Assembly: GCA_037974335.1 (NCBI GenBank) | Contig: CM075760.1 | Coordinates: forward strand, 36,589,609-36,653,608 | Origin: Prionace glauca | Lineage: Eukaryota; Chordata; Chondrichthyes; Carcharhiniformes; Carcharhinidae | Reading direction: 5' to 3' | Length of the DNA: 64,000 bases | In this document: positions 1-11,221 of the stretch, in pieces | How positions within the stretch are numbered: the first letter of the stretch is position 1 | How the letters are laid out: every line of letters begins with the position of its first letter | Notes under the pieces: model-generated | Databases searched by the model: none | What the model was told of the DNA's origin: nothing | The model's input: only the letters and a program-made list of their open reading frames with translations | Translations under genes and position numbers: made by a program

Positions 1-533
1 GAGTACAAGCCTAGTTTATTCAGCCTCTCCTCATAGCTCAATCCCCTCAACTCCGGTATCAGCCGAGTAAACCTCCTCTGCACTCCCTCCAGGGCCAAAA
101 CATCCTTGCGCAGGTGCGGCGCCCAAAACTGCACACAGTACTCCAGCTGCGGCCTCACCAATGCCCTATACAGCTGCAGCAAGACCTCCCTACTTTTATA
201 TTCAATCCCCTTCGCTATGAAGGCCAGCATCCCATTCGCCTTCCTGACCACCTGCTGCACCTGCAAGCTGGGTTTTTGCGACTCATGCACAAGGACCCCG
301 AGGTCCCTCTGCACCGTCGCCTGCTGCAGTTTTTCGCCCCGTAAGTAATAGTCCTTCCTACCATTCCTCCTACCAAAGTGGACCACCTCACACTTGCCAA
401 CATTAAATTCCATTTGCCATTTCCTGGCCCATTCGCCCAGCCTATCTAGATCCTTCTGCAGACTCTCCACACCCTCCGCACAATTTGCCTTTCCCCCAAT
501 CTTGGTGTCATCAGCAAATTTCGACACCCTGTT
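1..533 (-). mobile_element. CR1-clade LINE family A, RT C-terminal fragment
   Basis: Read on the minus strand, this encodes the part of a CR1 reverse transcriptase around and after the FADD region, with blocks such as LRPQLEYCVQFWAPH type text and YEERLNKLGL. It matches the better copies at 32.1-32.7 kb and 63.2-63.7 kb almost base for base. The 3' end lies beyond the left edge of the window and the copy is 5'-truncated near position 533, where a SINE-like tail follows. Being so close to the other copies, it is probably young. Confidence 0.88.
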
Positions 534-680
534 TAGCCATGCTGAATTGACCCTAGTGCTGGCGGGATTAGCGGGGTAAATCTATTGGTTTACGGGAATC
601 GGACGTGGGTGGGAATATTGTTGGCGTGGATTCAACGGGCCAAACGGCCTTCTTTTATACTGTCGAGATTCTATGAGAAT
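533..680 (+). mobile_element. SINE tail fragment (HE1-like)
   Basis: The stretch holds the tail half of the common elasmobranch SINE in plus orientation: the 'tagc..aattg.ccctagtg' block, a 'gggtggga' block, then a diverged version of the GGCCGAAGGGCCT signature and the end 'gattctatg'. The tRNA-derived head is absent. It is much more diverged than the SINE at 42.3 kb. Confidence 0.6.
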
Positions 681-1060
681 ATATCATTCTTCATTTTGAC
701 TGAAGGAGACAAAAAGGACAGTGCAAATATAAATTGCTGTGGGTAATTGTCGGGATTGTGGAGTGGGACAGATCTTTCTTTCTGCTGTTGAAACTGGCAC
801 CAATATCACTCATGTTTTCGATCAGAAAATAATTCCAACTCCACTTAACTTGTTTGCTATAGGAAAACAATATACCTTCATTCCCTGACCTGGAATTGTA
901 TCACTGCTGTGAAAGTGCCGAACCCCAACCAGCAGATCTCCAGGGAAACTGCCTGCAAGAATTTTAATCTAATCTGTCCATGCTAAATTGGCGTTTTATT
1001 TCTACTTCAGCATTTTCTTTTTATGTACCAGGGACAAATCTGTCTGACAAATGCTTCTCG
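681..1060. other. no recognised feature
   Basis: AT-rich unique-looking sequence. I see no coding exon, RNA gene or clear repeat. Confidence 0.5.
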
Positions 1061-1205
1061 GTATAAACAAGTGTACTGCGGATGCTGGAATCTGGAACAA
1101 GAATGCTCGAAAATCTCAACAGATCTGAAAAAACCCGTGAAGAGAGAATGGAAGTAATGTTCAAAGTCTGGATGACTCTTCGTCAGAGCTGAAGACCAAG
1201 ACATT
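1061..1205 (+). repeat. interspersed repeat ('gatgctggaa' type)
   Basis: The block 'gcggatgctggaatctgga' followed by 'tctcaacagatctg', 'gagagaatgga' and a 'gactcttcgtcagagct' end recurs in shorter form at 14,640-14,745 and 18,575-18,655. These are copies of one decayed interspersed repeat whose class I cannot assign. The region 1,380-1,560 after it is G-rich and then A-rich simple sequence. Confidence 0.55.
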
Positions 1206-1568
1206 TGGAAGAGATTTATACTGTAATGGTGAGGGATATGGGTGTTGGGTGGGTGGCAAACTTATCACATATAAATACAAAAACAAAGGGAATGTAAATG
1301 GTAGTGATCATGGCTAAGAAGAGTGTTGCTGGCTGCCAATTAAGAGATCAGAATGTGGAAATGGCAGGGCAAAGGAAATGTAGGAGATGGACCGAGCGGG
1401 GTGGAGGGGGAGGGGGAGGGACGACAAGTTGGAAAATGAGATTTTAAATAATGCAAAAATGAAAGTTAATATATATATAGAAGACATAAAACGACAAAAA
1501 GTAAATAAATAAGATAGAATGAAATAAAACAAAATAAATGAAATTGGGATGAAGATGGAGGAGAGGAG

Positions 1569-1989
1569 ATGATCTGAAGTTGTTAAACTCAATGATTAGT
1601 CTTGAACGCAGTAAGTGTCGAATTGGGAGATCCACTAATTGGGATAACCACTAATAGTCACATTTCACTTCAGTTGATCATTTCACTTTTTAAAATGTGT
1701 ATTCCAGATCTCAGCGGGAATCCTCACTCACACCGCCAGAGGGAAAATATGTCACTTCAAGCTGCTCCTTTACCGCCGACGCTGATTATTTATTCTGGTA
1801 CCGTCAGTACCCAGGCAGACAGCCTGAGTTTGCCGTCCGCCGGGACCCAAGCGACAGTTATGAATTCAAGGCCGATTTCGCTCGGACCCGGTTTTCAGAT
1901 AGAGTCCAGCAGTCAGACAGGTTGTACCGACTGACAATCTCGGAGCTGCGGTTGTCTGACACCGCGGTCTATTACTGTGCACAGAGTCT
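1569..1989 (+). pseudogene. T-cell-receptor-like V segment pseudogene
   Basis: The core of the V domain is clear: SSCSF holds the first Cys, FWYRQYPGRQPEF is a framework-2 motif typical of TRAV/TRDV, and DTAVYYCA holds the second Cys just before a recombination signal. The exon is best taken from an acceptor at 1672-1673, which gives phase 1 and a 316-bp exon, almost the same as the 314-bp exon of the V gene at 6.0 kb. That choice puts an in-frame TAA at 1691-1693 in framework 1. A good donor (gtaagt) at 1611 follows a decayed leader with an ATG at 1569 and an early frame loss. An alternative acceptor at 1706-1707 avoids the stop but gives phase 2 and a short framework 1. The missing leader makes pseudogene the likelier reading. 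Confidence 0.8.
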
Positions 1990-2028
1990 CACAGTGATGA
2001 GAACGAGTGAAATTCTCGTGCAAAAACT
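1990..2028 (+). promoter_or_regulatory. recombination signal sequence, 23-bp spacer (V pseudogene)
   Basis: The heptamer CACAGTG at 1990-1996 is consensus. A spacer of exactly 23 bp (1997-2019) follows, then the nonamer GCAAAAACT at 2020-2028, close to ACAAAAACC. A 23-bp spacer 3' of V is the arrangement of TCR alpha/beta/delta, IgH and lambda-type V segments. The signal is better kept than the exon beside it. Confidence 0.88.
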
Positions 2029-2785
2029 GCCGCGGGTTTCTGGGTCACAGCTGCTGTCTGCTGAGGACTGTTTCCAGCAGCCAGTTACACACTGACACTG
2101 GAATACGTTTCTGTGCACAAAGACCCAGAGAACAATTAGCAGAAATGCCATCAGAAACGGCACAAACCGAACATTCTTTCTGCCTGATTATTGCATTCAC
2201 GTCGTGGCTGCAAAACTGGCTGCCCACCAGTCACAACACAAACTCCCGTTAGTTTCCTGAAATTAGCTCTGTCGATGCAGTGAAATGGGGTTATCGGAAA
2301 GTAACACTGTTTAAAATATCAGTCTGCAATGGAAACAGGCTTACGCCAGGTGAAAATGTTGATAATTAAATGAAACGTGTTAATTGTTCCTCACTGTTAC
2401 AGAGGTGTGGAAATATTAACCAAACATACCGCTAAAAAGCAGTTGGTTCTGAGCCTTGCTGCCACCTTGTGGGAGAGTTCAAAATTTCTACCTGTAATGT
2501 TCAGTTCCATTCAGAACAGTATTGCTCTGGAATTCTTTTTACAAGCAATTCAACAGATTACACAAAACTATCTTGTCAGTAAATATTGCGTTGTTCGATG
2601 TAAATACTGTACTGAACTTTACTCTGTGGTCTATTTTCCTATTGTAATTTATGTTTCACGTATTCATTTATGAAACAATCCCCTTGTTTCGATTACTGCC
2701 TTGGTTAACAACTGTCCAGACCGTATTTCTTCTCACAGCCTACAAACCATATAAAAACAACTCTTTTTTGAAAAAAAATATTAGT
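2029..2785. other. no recognised feature
   Basis: AT-rich sequence downstream of the V pseudogene. No J-like segment with a 12-bp-spacer signal, exon or clear repeat was seen. Confidence 0.5.
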
Positions 2786-3035
2786 CACAAGTAGGCTTAC
2801 ATTAACACTGCAATGAAGTTACTGTGAAATTCTCCTCGTCGCCTGTTCATGACAATGCATCCAACCAGCACGTCTTTCAATCTGTGGGAGGAATTTGGAG
2901 CACCCGGCGGAAACCCACACAGGCACGGGGAGAATGTGCAAACTCCACACGGACAATGATCCAAGCCAGGAATCAAACCCATGTCACTGGCGCTGTGAGG
3001 CAACAATGCCACAATGCCACCCCTGTAATTGCAGC
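2786..3035 (-). mobile_element. tRNA-headed SINE, type 2
   Basis: In minus orientation the element starts with a tRNA-like head (right side) containing a B-box-like block and runs into the common body 'ggtttcc..ccgggtgctcc'. It ends on the left in the tail 'ttcattgcagtgttaatgta' that marks type 2 copies. Related copies are at 21.9 kb and 36.8 kb. It is fairly diverged. Confidence 0.8.
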
Positions 3036-3084
3036 AAATACATATCACTCACAATTTCATCACATAATATTGAGCATCGCCATA

Positions 3085-3388
3085 GAAGTTCCATAGACCC
3101 CTACAGTGCAGAAAGAGGCCCTTCGGCCCAGCGAGTCTGCACCGAACACCATCCAACCCAGGCCCTACCCCCATATACTATACCCACTAATCCCTCGACT
3201 AAGGGGAAATTTCTTAGCATGGCCAATCAACCTAACCCACAGCTCTAAGGACTGTGGGAGGAAACCCACGCAGACACGAGGAGAATGTACAAACTCCACA
3301 CAGACAGTGACCCGAGCCGGGAATCGAACCTAGATCCTGAAGTTGTGAAGCAGTAGTGCTAACCACTGTGCTACCGTGCCGCCCAGGT
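3085..3388 (-). mobile_element. tRNA-headed SINE, type 1 (HE1-like)
   Basis: The element reads on the minus strand: head with 'ggcggcacggtagcacagtg' and a B box 'ggttcgattccc', a central body 'gtttcctcccacagtcc', and a tail with the GGCCGAAGGGCCT signature ending in 'tagggg..tatgg'. The tail matches CR1-family 3' ends in the window, as known for elasmobranch HE1 SINEs and their LINE partner HER1. Most of a full length is present. Confidence 0.87.
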
Positions 3389-3424
3389 AGCAATGAAGTT
3401 ACATTCAAATCGTGTTCATGTGGA

Positions 3425-4728
3425 CTGTTGGCTGGTGGCTCTGACATTCATCTTATGAAGTGTTTCGAAAAGTTAGTCACGGCACGAATCAATTCCAGCC
3501 TGGATCCACTGCAGAATGCATACTGCCACAACAGGTCCACAGCAGACAGCATTCCCTGCCCCTGTGCTTAACCCTGGAACACCTAGATAACACATTCACC
3601 TATCTCAGGCTCCTATTCATTGACTACAACACAGCCTTCAACACTATTATTCCCACCAAACTCATCTCCAAACTCCATGTCCTGGGCCTCGGGATCTCCC
3701 TTTGCGGCTGGATCCTGAACTTCCTAACTCACAGACCATAAACAGTAACGATCGGCAACAACGCTTCCTCCACAACTCCAACTGCCCCACAAGGCAGTGT
3801 CCTCAGCCGCTCTTTGTACACCTGTGTGGCCAAATTCACCTCCAACATGATTTTTAAGTTTGCTGATGACACCACCGTAATGGGACGGATCTCAAACAAT
3901 GACGAGACAGAGTACAGGAATGAGATAGAGAATCTGGTGAACTGGTGCAGCAACAATAATCTCTCCCTCAATGTCAACAAAACGAACGAGATTGTCATCG
4001 ACTTCAGAAAGTGTAAAGATCATGCCACTGTCAACATCAATGGGAATGTAGGAAGTGTCGAGATCTTCAAGCTTTTAAGTGTCCAGATCACCAACAACCT
4101 GTGCTAGTTCCCCACCCCCCCCCCCACCACCACACCCCCATGCCGACACTATAGTTAAGAAAGCCCACCGAAGCCTCGACTTTCTCAGAAGAATAAGAAA
4201 ATTTGGCATGTCAGCTACGACTCTCACCAACTTTTACAGATGCACCATAGAAAGCATTCTTTCTGGTTGTATCACAACTTGGTATGACTCCTGCTCTGCC
4301 CAACAAAACAAAAGGAACTGCAAAAGGATTTGAATGTAGCCCAATCCATCAGGCAAACCAGCCTCCCCTCCATTGGCTCTGACTGCATTTCCCACTGCCT
4401 CGGCAAAGCAGCCAGCATCATTATGGACCTCACGCACCCCGAACATTCTCCCTTCCACGTTCATCCTTCAGGAAGAATATACAAAAGTCTGAGGTCAGGT
4501 AACAACCTGCCAAGGAACAGCTTCTTCTCTGCTGCTGTCAGACTTTTGAATGGACACACCCTGCAATATGTTGATCTTTCTCTACAAGTTCGCTATGACT
4601 GTAACACTACATTCTGCACTGTCTCATTTCCTTCTCTATGAACGGTATGTTTTGTCTGTATAGCGCAAGAAACAATGCTTTTCATTGTATGTTAATACGT
4701 ATAACAACATTAAATCAAATCAAAATTT
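3425..4728 (+). mobile_element. L2/Rex1-type LINE, 5'-truncated
   Basis: Translated blocks in the plus strand are typical of an L2-like [15 protein letters not shown] (RT motif A region), PQGSVLS, FKFADDTTVMG (catalytic FADD) and a C-terminal region with RKFGMSATTLTNFYRCTIES and SFFSAAVRLLN. The 3' end has the usual 'tgtatagcgcaagaaacaat' block and finishes in 'aatcaaatcaaa'. Several frame changes and a C-rich expansion near 4,113-4,140 show that it is dead. It differs clearly from the CR1 families that make up the rest of the window. Confidence 0.87.
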
Positions 4729-5980
4729 GAGATTTTTACCCTTTGAGCAACAGGAGATAGATTGGCGAAGGAACTCAGGAAAGCTTTAATAAGTTTTAGA
4801 TACCTATAAAAGATGAGGCTGAGTTTAACTGGCACACTTTTGCTTTCCATTCAGCCTTGGGTACATGTAGACACTCGATCACTTCCTTCTCTCCTTGTAA
4901 CCCTGCTTCCCTCTGGACAGGAGTCATTTGTTGTGCAACTTGCTCAATGAAAGCTTCTGCTACCGCATTCATTCCAAAAAACAACCCACGGCGTGATCAA
5001 TGAAGTTACTGCAATTTGATTGGCCTAAGTGAGGCTAATTCTTAGTTGGCTGAAGGGGTGCGTGATCAGCCTGTAACTGAACACAGTGGGCATCATAAAT
5101 TTCAACTTGTTTTCTCGATGGTGTTGGTCATTTGCTGACGCTATTTCCCATTAATAGAGACATCACAGAGTCATAGAGTCATTGTACCCTGACCGGCCGT
5201 CTAAGGTGTCATTTACTCATGGAACTATCCTTGTCATTAAGAAATGTTTTGCTATCTATATCGCTATTTGTTCAGGATGGAATATATATAAATTATATGT
5301 ACAATGGATAAAAATTAAAAATGCATATCTACAATTCCTTTCCAGAATGCTCACAAACCAATGATGAAGGAAGCAGTAAATGCTAAAATCCAGCTCGATT
5401 ATCGACTTTGCTGCCTCAGAATTTAGAGACGGCGTTAGGGTTATGTGAAGTAGATTTACTGGTATGGAATCATAGATGTTGGACATCAAACATAGGCAAT
5501 GACTAGATGTGCTAAGATTATTTTCATTGGAGCAAAAGACGATTGAGAGGAAATTCAGCAGAACTGATGAAAATCATAAGGGGTGTAGACTGTGCAGATG
5601 AGAAACACATGCTTCAATTGGGACAAAACGTTTAATTAGGAGTCACTGTTGTAATCTGATTGAAAAAAGAGTGAGACTGGAGATGGCTCTTTTTAATGTA
5701 CTTGAAATGATTTGCTCGGAAGAGTAGTCGAAACAGATTGAATAGTACCAATCGAAATCGATTAATATATTCTAAAGGAACAAATTTGTTCCAATTTTGG
5801 GAGGGAAATGCAGAATCCGTAGCGAAATCGATAGATGTCTCAAAGAGCTTTATTAGTAACGCAGTTAATGAGACATTTCCTAAGAAGAGTACTAGTGTGA
5901 TTCAGTTCAAAGGAAGTGGAAGTTTGCAACCTCCTTCTAACCACAATGAAACTCATCGGGTGCCAAAACAGGCCGCAGTC
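4729..5980. other. no recognised gene
   Basis: A 62-codon minus-strand frame at 4,796-4,984 has no recognisable motif. A short SINE-tail-like 'acagagtcatagagtcat' lies at about 5,166-5,183. The remainder is AT-rich and featureless up to the recombination signal of the V gene. Confidence 0.5.
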
Positions 5981-6019
5981 AGTTTTTGTATGAGAGAATC
6001 ATTGAGTTCTATCACTGTG
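5981..6019 (-). promoter_or_regulatory. recombination signal sequence, 23-bp spacer (V gene)
   Basis: On the minus strand the heptamer CACAGTG (6019-6013) directly follows the V exon. After a spacer of exactly 23 bp (6012-5990) comes the nonamer ACAAAAACT (5989-5981). Both elements match consensus except at the last nonamer base, so RAG could be expected to use it. The signal points toward lower coordinates and so faces the signal at 1990-2028. Confidence 0.93.
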
Positions 6020-6484
6020 TCAAACTGATCTTGCGAATCCACAAATGTACAGTGCAGTGTCACTCAGCTGTAGAACAGTGACTGTTAAAGTTGATAATTT
6101 TGTGAATTTGTTTAGTTCAGAGGTGAACCGATTCCCGATATTTTTGGCTTTTCCCGAACTGCCACTGGCACTTCTCCACACAATCATCTCCGGGGCTTCG
6201 CCTGGATACTTCCGGTACCAGTACAGATCATACCAGCTTGCTGTTGTCGAATAGTTACATTCAGTTCGGAAAGTCTGTCCCATTTTCAGAATGACTGATG
6301 ACCAATCTTGGGACACAGAATCTTGGCTGGTACCTAGTTAATAGATTGAAAGAACAGCTTCAAGTTAATGGTGAATTATTAAGAACGAATACTTTTGTTC
6401 AAAAGTTTGTAGCAGAACAGCCCGTGGACACTTACCGAATGCTAAGTAGGTGAGGGTAATTGAAAAGAAGAATTTGAAATGCAT
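6020..6484 (-). CDS. T-cell-receptor-like V gene (TRAV/TRDV type), germline, intact
   Basis: This is a germline variable segment that would supply the V domain of a T-cell receptor alpha or delta chain after RAG joining. The leader exon (6484-6436) encodes MHFKFFFSITLTYLAFG, a hydrophobic signal peptide, and ends in donor G|GTAAGT. The intron (6435-6334) ends in ctattaactag. The V exon (6333-6020) resumes in phase 1, as Ig and TCR V exons do. It has the first Cys in TECNY, the framework-2 motif LYWYRKYPGEAPEM typical of TRAV/TRDV, and the second Cys in DTALYICGF just before the signal. No stop or frameshift is seen. IgH V normally has WVRQ and IgNAR V has other cysteines, so a TCR V is favoured. 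No J or TCR C exon lies in the window. Confidence 0.88.
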
Positions 6485-6920
6485 GATATCAAGCAATCCC
6501 AGTCACAATATACCTCTCCAATTTGATTTGACTACCAAGATTCTCTGCTTTGCAGGAAAGCCGATGGAGTGTCTTGTATCTTATACTGAGAAGGTCGCAG
6601 TAATATTTGCCAGTGAGAAATCGAATGTGCCGGTTTAAACAAATCAGCAGCATCCAACAGCCGCCTCTGAAATGAATTAGCATATGAAAGGAAAGAGGGG
6701 GGAGCAAGTTTGATTGGATGAAAATACAAGGCATGTTAATTAATTCCCGGGATGTTGTTCTCGCTGGTGTTTCCTCACTTATTTCAAAACAAAATCCCAA
6801 AAGGGAGACTTCAACCCGATGGACACATGGCTCTTATTAAATATTTGATACAATGCCCCAGCATTGTAGTTTTATAGGGTAAACAAGGATAACCGATAAG
6901 TTGCATCTTGCCAGCACACG
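6485..6920. other. 5' flank of the V gene
   Basis: About 430 bases between the leader exon and the 3' end of a LINE. I see no octamer (ATGCAAAT) close to the start, and no convincing TATA box could be fixed. No repeat was recognised. Confidence 0.45.
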
Positions 6921-7122
6921 CATAGAACATAGAACATAGAACAGAGAACATTACAGCGCAGAACAGGCCCTTCGGCCCACGATGTTGCGCTGACCAGTTA
7001 CAAAAACAATGACCCACTAACCTAAACCAATCTCTTTTTGTCCATAAACCTATCCACGGATCTCTTAAATGCCCCCAAACTAGGCGCATTTACAACTGCA
7101 GCAGACAGGACATTCCAATCCC

Positions 7123-9792
7123 TCACCACCCTCTGGGTAAAGAACCTACCCCTGACATCCGTCCTTTACTACCACCCCTTAATTTAAAACCATGCCCACT
7201 CGTGCTAGATTTCTCCATCAGAGGAAAAAGGCTATTACAATCCACCCTATCTAAACCTCTAATCATCTTATATGTTTCAATAAGATCCCCTCGCAGCCTC
7301 CTCCTTAACAGCGAAAAAATCCCCAAATCCCTCAGCCTCTCCTCATAGGACCTCCCCTCCATACCAGGCAACATCCTGGTAAACCTCCTCTGCACCTTCT
7401 CCAAAGCCTCCACATCCTTCCTGTAATGTGGGGACCAGAACTGCACACAGTACTCCAAGTGCGGCCGCACCAGAGTTGTGTACAGTTGCAACATGACGCT
7501 GCGACTCCTAAATTCAATCCCCCTACAAATAAACGCCAAGACACCGTATGCCTTCTTAACAACCTTATCTACTTGACTCCCAACTTTCAGGGATCTATGT
7601 ACACATACACCTAGATCAATCTGCTCATCCACACTATTCAAAGTCCTCCCATTAGCCCTATACTCGACACATCTGTTATTCCTACCAAAGTGAATTACCT
7701 CATACTTCTCCGCATTAAACTCCATCCGCCACCTCTCGGCCCAGCTCTGCAACCTGTCTAAGTCTTCCCGCAAACTATGACACCCTTCATCACTATCTAC
7801 CACACCTCCGACTTTGGTGTCATCAGCAAATTTACTAATCCACCCAACTATACCCTCATCCAGATCATTAATAAAAATTACAAACAGCAATGGCCCCAAA
7901 ACAGATCCCTGAGGCACACCACTTGTAATCGAACTCCATGATGAATATTTACCATCAACCACCACCCTCTGTCTCCTATCCGCTAGCCAATTCCTGATCC
8001 AATTCCCTAGATCACCCCCAATCCCATACATCTGCATTTTCAGTAGAAGCCTACCATGGTGAACCTTATCAAACGCCTTACTAAAATCCATATACATCAC
8101 GTCCACTGCCTTACCTCCATTCACCTCTTTGGTCACTTTCTCAAAAAAGTCAATAAGGTTAGTAAGGCACGACCTACCCGCCACAAAACCATGCTGCCTA
8201 TCTCCAATCAATTCATTACTCTCCAAATAACTATAAATCCTATCCCGAATAATTTTTTCTAAAACCTTGCCCACAACAGAAATGAGACTCACCGGTCTAT
8301 AATTCCCGGGGAAGTCTCTGTTCCCCTTCTTAAACAATGGGACAACATTCGCTAACCTCCAATCTTCCGGTACTATACCAGAGGCCAACCACGACCTGAA
8401 GATCAGAGCCAGAGGCTCTGCAATCACTTCTCTTGCCTCCCAGAGAATCCTGGGGTAAATCCCATCCGGACCAGGGGACTTATCTATTTTCAGACCCTCC
8501 AGAATATCTAGCACATCCTCTTTATCAACTGCAACACTGTCAATTCTACTCTCCTGCAATCTAGTGTCCTCCTCAGCTATATCCATGTCCCTCTGCGTGA
8601 ACACTGAAGAGAAATATTGTTTCAATGCCTCTCCAATCTCCTCCGGTTCCACACATAACTTCCCTCTGCTGTCTATAACTGGCCCTAAACTTGCCCTAAC
8701 CAACCTTCTGTTCTTGACATACTTATAGAACGCCTTAGGATTCTCCTTAACCCTATCAGCCAAAGTCTTCTCATGTGCTCTTTTAGCCCTTCTTAGCTCA
8801 CTCTTCAACTCCCTCCTAGCCAATCTAAAGTTTTCTAGTGCACTACCCGAGCCCTCATGTCTCATCCGAACATAAGCCTCCTTTTTCCTCTTAACCAACG
8901 AGAAAACTTTTTTGGTGCACCACGGTTCCCTAGCCCTACCAATTACTCCTTGCCTGACAGGGACATACCTATCACGGACTCGCAGTAGCTGCTCCTTGAA
9001 AAAACTCCACATTTCAGACGTTCCCAGTCCCTGTAATCTCCTAGTCCAACCTATGCTTCCTAATTCTCTTTTAATAGCCTCATAATTACCCTTGCTCCAG
9101 CTAAAACTACTGACCCGAGGTTCATGCCTATCCCTTTCCATCACTAAGGTGAACATAATCGAATTGTGGTCACTATCACCAAAATGCACACCAACTTCCA
9201 AGTCTAGCACCTGGTCTGGCTCATTTCCCAGCACCAGATCCAATATAGCCTCACCTCTAGTTGGCCTACCTACGTACTGAGTTAAAAAAAAACCTTCCTG
9301 CACGCATTGTACAAAAACTGACCCCTCTAACGAGCTAGAGCTATAACAATTCCAGTCAATATTAGTAAAGTTAAAATCCCCCATAACAATTACCCTATTA
9401 CTTTCACTCCTAACCAGGACCATCTCCGCAATCCTTTCCTCAACCTCTCTAGAACTTTTAGGAGGTCTATAAAAGGCTCCCGACAGGGTGACCTCTCCTC
9501 TCCTATTTCCATACTACCTCAACAGACAAGTCCTCATCAAACTTCCTCTCTGACACTGTGATACAATCCCTGACCAATAATGCTACCCCTCCCCCCTCCT
9601 ACCTGCTTCTCTACTCCGACTAAAACATTTGAACCCCGGGACCTGCAGCAACCATTCGTGCCCCTGCTCTATCCACGTCTCTGAAATGGCCACAACATCG
9701 AAGTCCCAGGTACTGATCCACGCTGCAACTTCATCCACTTTATTGCGAATAGTCCTCGCATTAAAGTATACGCATTTCAAACCCTGCTCCAC
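7123..9792 (-). CDS. LINE ORF2: AP endonuclease plus reverse transcriptase
   Basis: This is the retrotransposition enzyme of the family B LINE. The main open stretch (9,423-7,123, 766 codons) begins inside the AP-like endonuclease, with MGDFN and SDHNS motifs. The RT follows: [29 protein letters not shown] (motif A), GVPQGSVLGPLLF (motif B) and the catalytic FADD in [10 protein letters not shown]. The C-terminal domain ends in a block with FTRMLPGMEGRSYEERLRD. The endonuclease N-terminus (CVYFNARTIRNKVDE, DVVAISETWIEQ) lies in another frame at 9,792-9,583, so at least one frame change separates the two near a G-rich stretch at about 9,590. It is not a host gene. Confidence 0.9.
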
Positions 9793-9883
9793 CCCACCCC
9801 TGCGATGCTGTGCATTGCAGTCCCCATCTATGCCCCCCTCACTTTCAACCCCTCTACTCAGGATCCCACCCCGCCCCTCCGAA

Positions 9884-10859
9884 TCAGTTTAAACCTAACT
9901 GGATAGCCTTAGCAAATTTACCCCCCAGGATATTGGTCCCCCTCTGATTCTGGTGTAGACCATCCCTTTTATAGAGGTCCCACCTTCCCCAGAATGAGCC
10001 CCAATTGCTCAAGTACCTGAACCCCTCCCTCCTGCACCAACCCTTCAGCCACGAGTTCAAACTTTCCCTCTCTCTATTCCTCTCTAAACTATTCCGTGGC
10101 ACAGGCAAGAGTCCGGAGATAACTACTCTATCAGACTTGGCCTTTAGCTTCCACCCCAACTCCATAAATCTCTGCTTAATATCCCCTTCCCTTAACCTCC
10201 CTATGTCATGTGTCCCCACATGAACTATAACTTGTGGTTGATCTCCCTCTCCCTTAAGAGTCCTGAATACCCTTTCTGATACATCCCGGTCCCCAGCCCC
10301 TGGTAGGCAACACACCAACCCTACCTTTACTTCCAACTCTCTTATCTGTCCCTTTAACTGTGGAGTCCCCAATCACGAGGCCCAGTCTTTTACAGCCCTT
10401 AACCTCCTGAGCTTTCACATTAGGCTCACCCCCAGCAGCCTGCTCCCTTTGGCTATCCCCAGTTGATTCCTCCTCAACTGTAGCCTCCAGGACCGAAAAC
10501 CTATTTTGGAGGGGAACAGCCCCAGGGGATTGTACCCCCGATTGCTTCTTTCCCCTCTTCCTGGCAGTGACCCAAGACTCATTTCTAGGAGTGACTATCT
10601 CCTTATAACTCCTATCGATGTCCGCCTCCGCCTCCCGAATTATGCGGAGTTCCTCTAACTCCATCTCCAGCTCCTTTACACACTCCTCCAGAAGCTGCAA
10701 TCTAACACACTTCCTACAAGTAAAATCACCTGAAACACTACTAGATTCCCTCACCACATACATCCCACAGGAGATGCGGCTTACTGCCTGAACTGCCATC
10801 CCTGAAGCAATTACCAGCAGAAAAATAAAACTAAAATAAAAAAAAAACTTCCCCCACAC
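9884..10859 (-). CDS. LINE ORF1: coiled coil plus SGNH esterase domain
   Basis: The N-terminal piece (10,859-10,254) has a CRKC pair followed by a leucine/glutamate-rich coiled-coil stretch (LEECVKELEMELEELR), basic patches (RKRGKK) and NRFSVLE. It then enters an SGNH/GDSL hydrolase block I (VIGDSTVKG). The rest of the esterase continues in a second frame (10,372-9,884), with VIVHVGTHDIG (block III) and DGLHQNQRG (block V, with the catalytic His). The two frames overlap, so one frameshift splits ORF1. Esterase domains in CR1 ORF1 are established for the clade; their job in retrotransposition is not well understood. Confidence 0.85.
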
Positions 10860-11221
10860 TTATAATTAGGTTAGAGGAGGTGGGAGGGTGGGATTCTCTA
10901 CCAGTGTAGAGGATCGGGTATCCTCTCTACACTAATTTATAGGGTTCGGGGCCCCGAGAAAAAAAACCTACAACTACCAGCAAGCGTCCTAGTGACGACT
11001 TCCTGTTTCTAACTAATTTTTTAAAAAAACCGCCGAAACTCGCAACTTTAAAACTATAAATAAAACGTTAAACAATAAAAACAGAAAACTGTACCTGTTT
11101 GCTGCCTCCTCTCACGCCCAAAAATCGCTGCCTCTCGATACTGCTCCTCAGGAACAATGAGGAGCATATCCAAAACCCAAAAATATTCCGCACGAATTCA
11201 ACCCACACTCACTTTATATAT

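Larger units (their letters stand above)
6921..11190 (-). mobile_element. nearly full-length CR1-clade LINE, family B
   Basis: A complete-looking CR1 layout reads leftward: a 5' region (about 11,190-10,860), ORF1 (10,859-9,884), ORF2 (9,792 to about 7,100) and a short 3' UTR that ends at 6,921-6,950 in a run of TTCTATG units. Close 3' fragments of the same family occur at 18.85 kb and 60.0 kb. A few frame changes in ORF1 and at the start of ORF2 mean this copy is probably not autonomous, but the long open RT frame shows that it is young. No clear target-site duplication was found. Confidence 0.92.

Noticed and set aside
4796-4984. Small minus-strand frame at 4.8 kb
   Set aside because: No motif, no splice or promoter support, and no recognised homology.
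7123-9423. A 766-codon frame as a possible host gene
   Set aside because: Endonuclease and RT motifs, together with the LINE 3' end and ORF1 around it, show that it is LINE ORF2.
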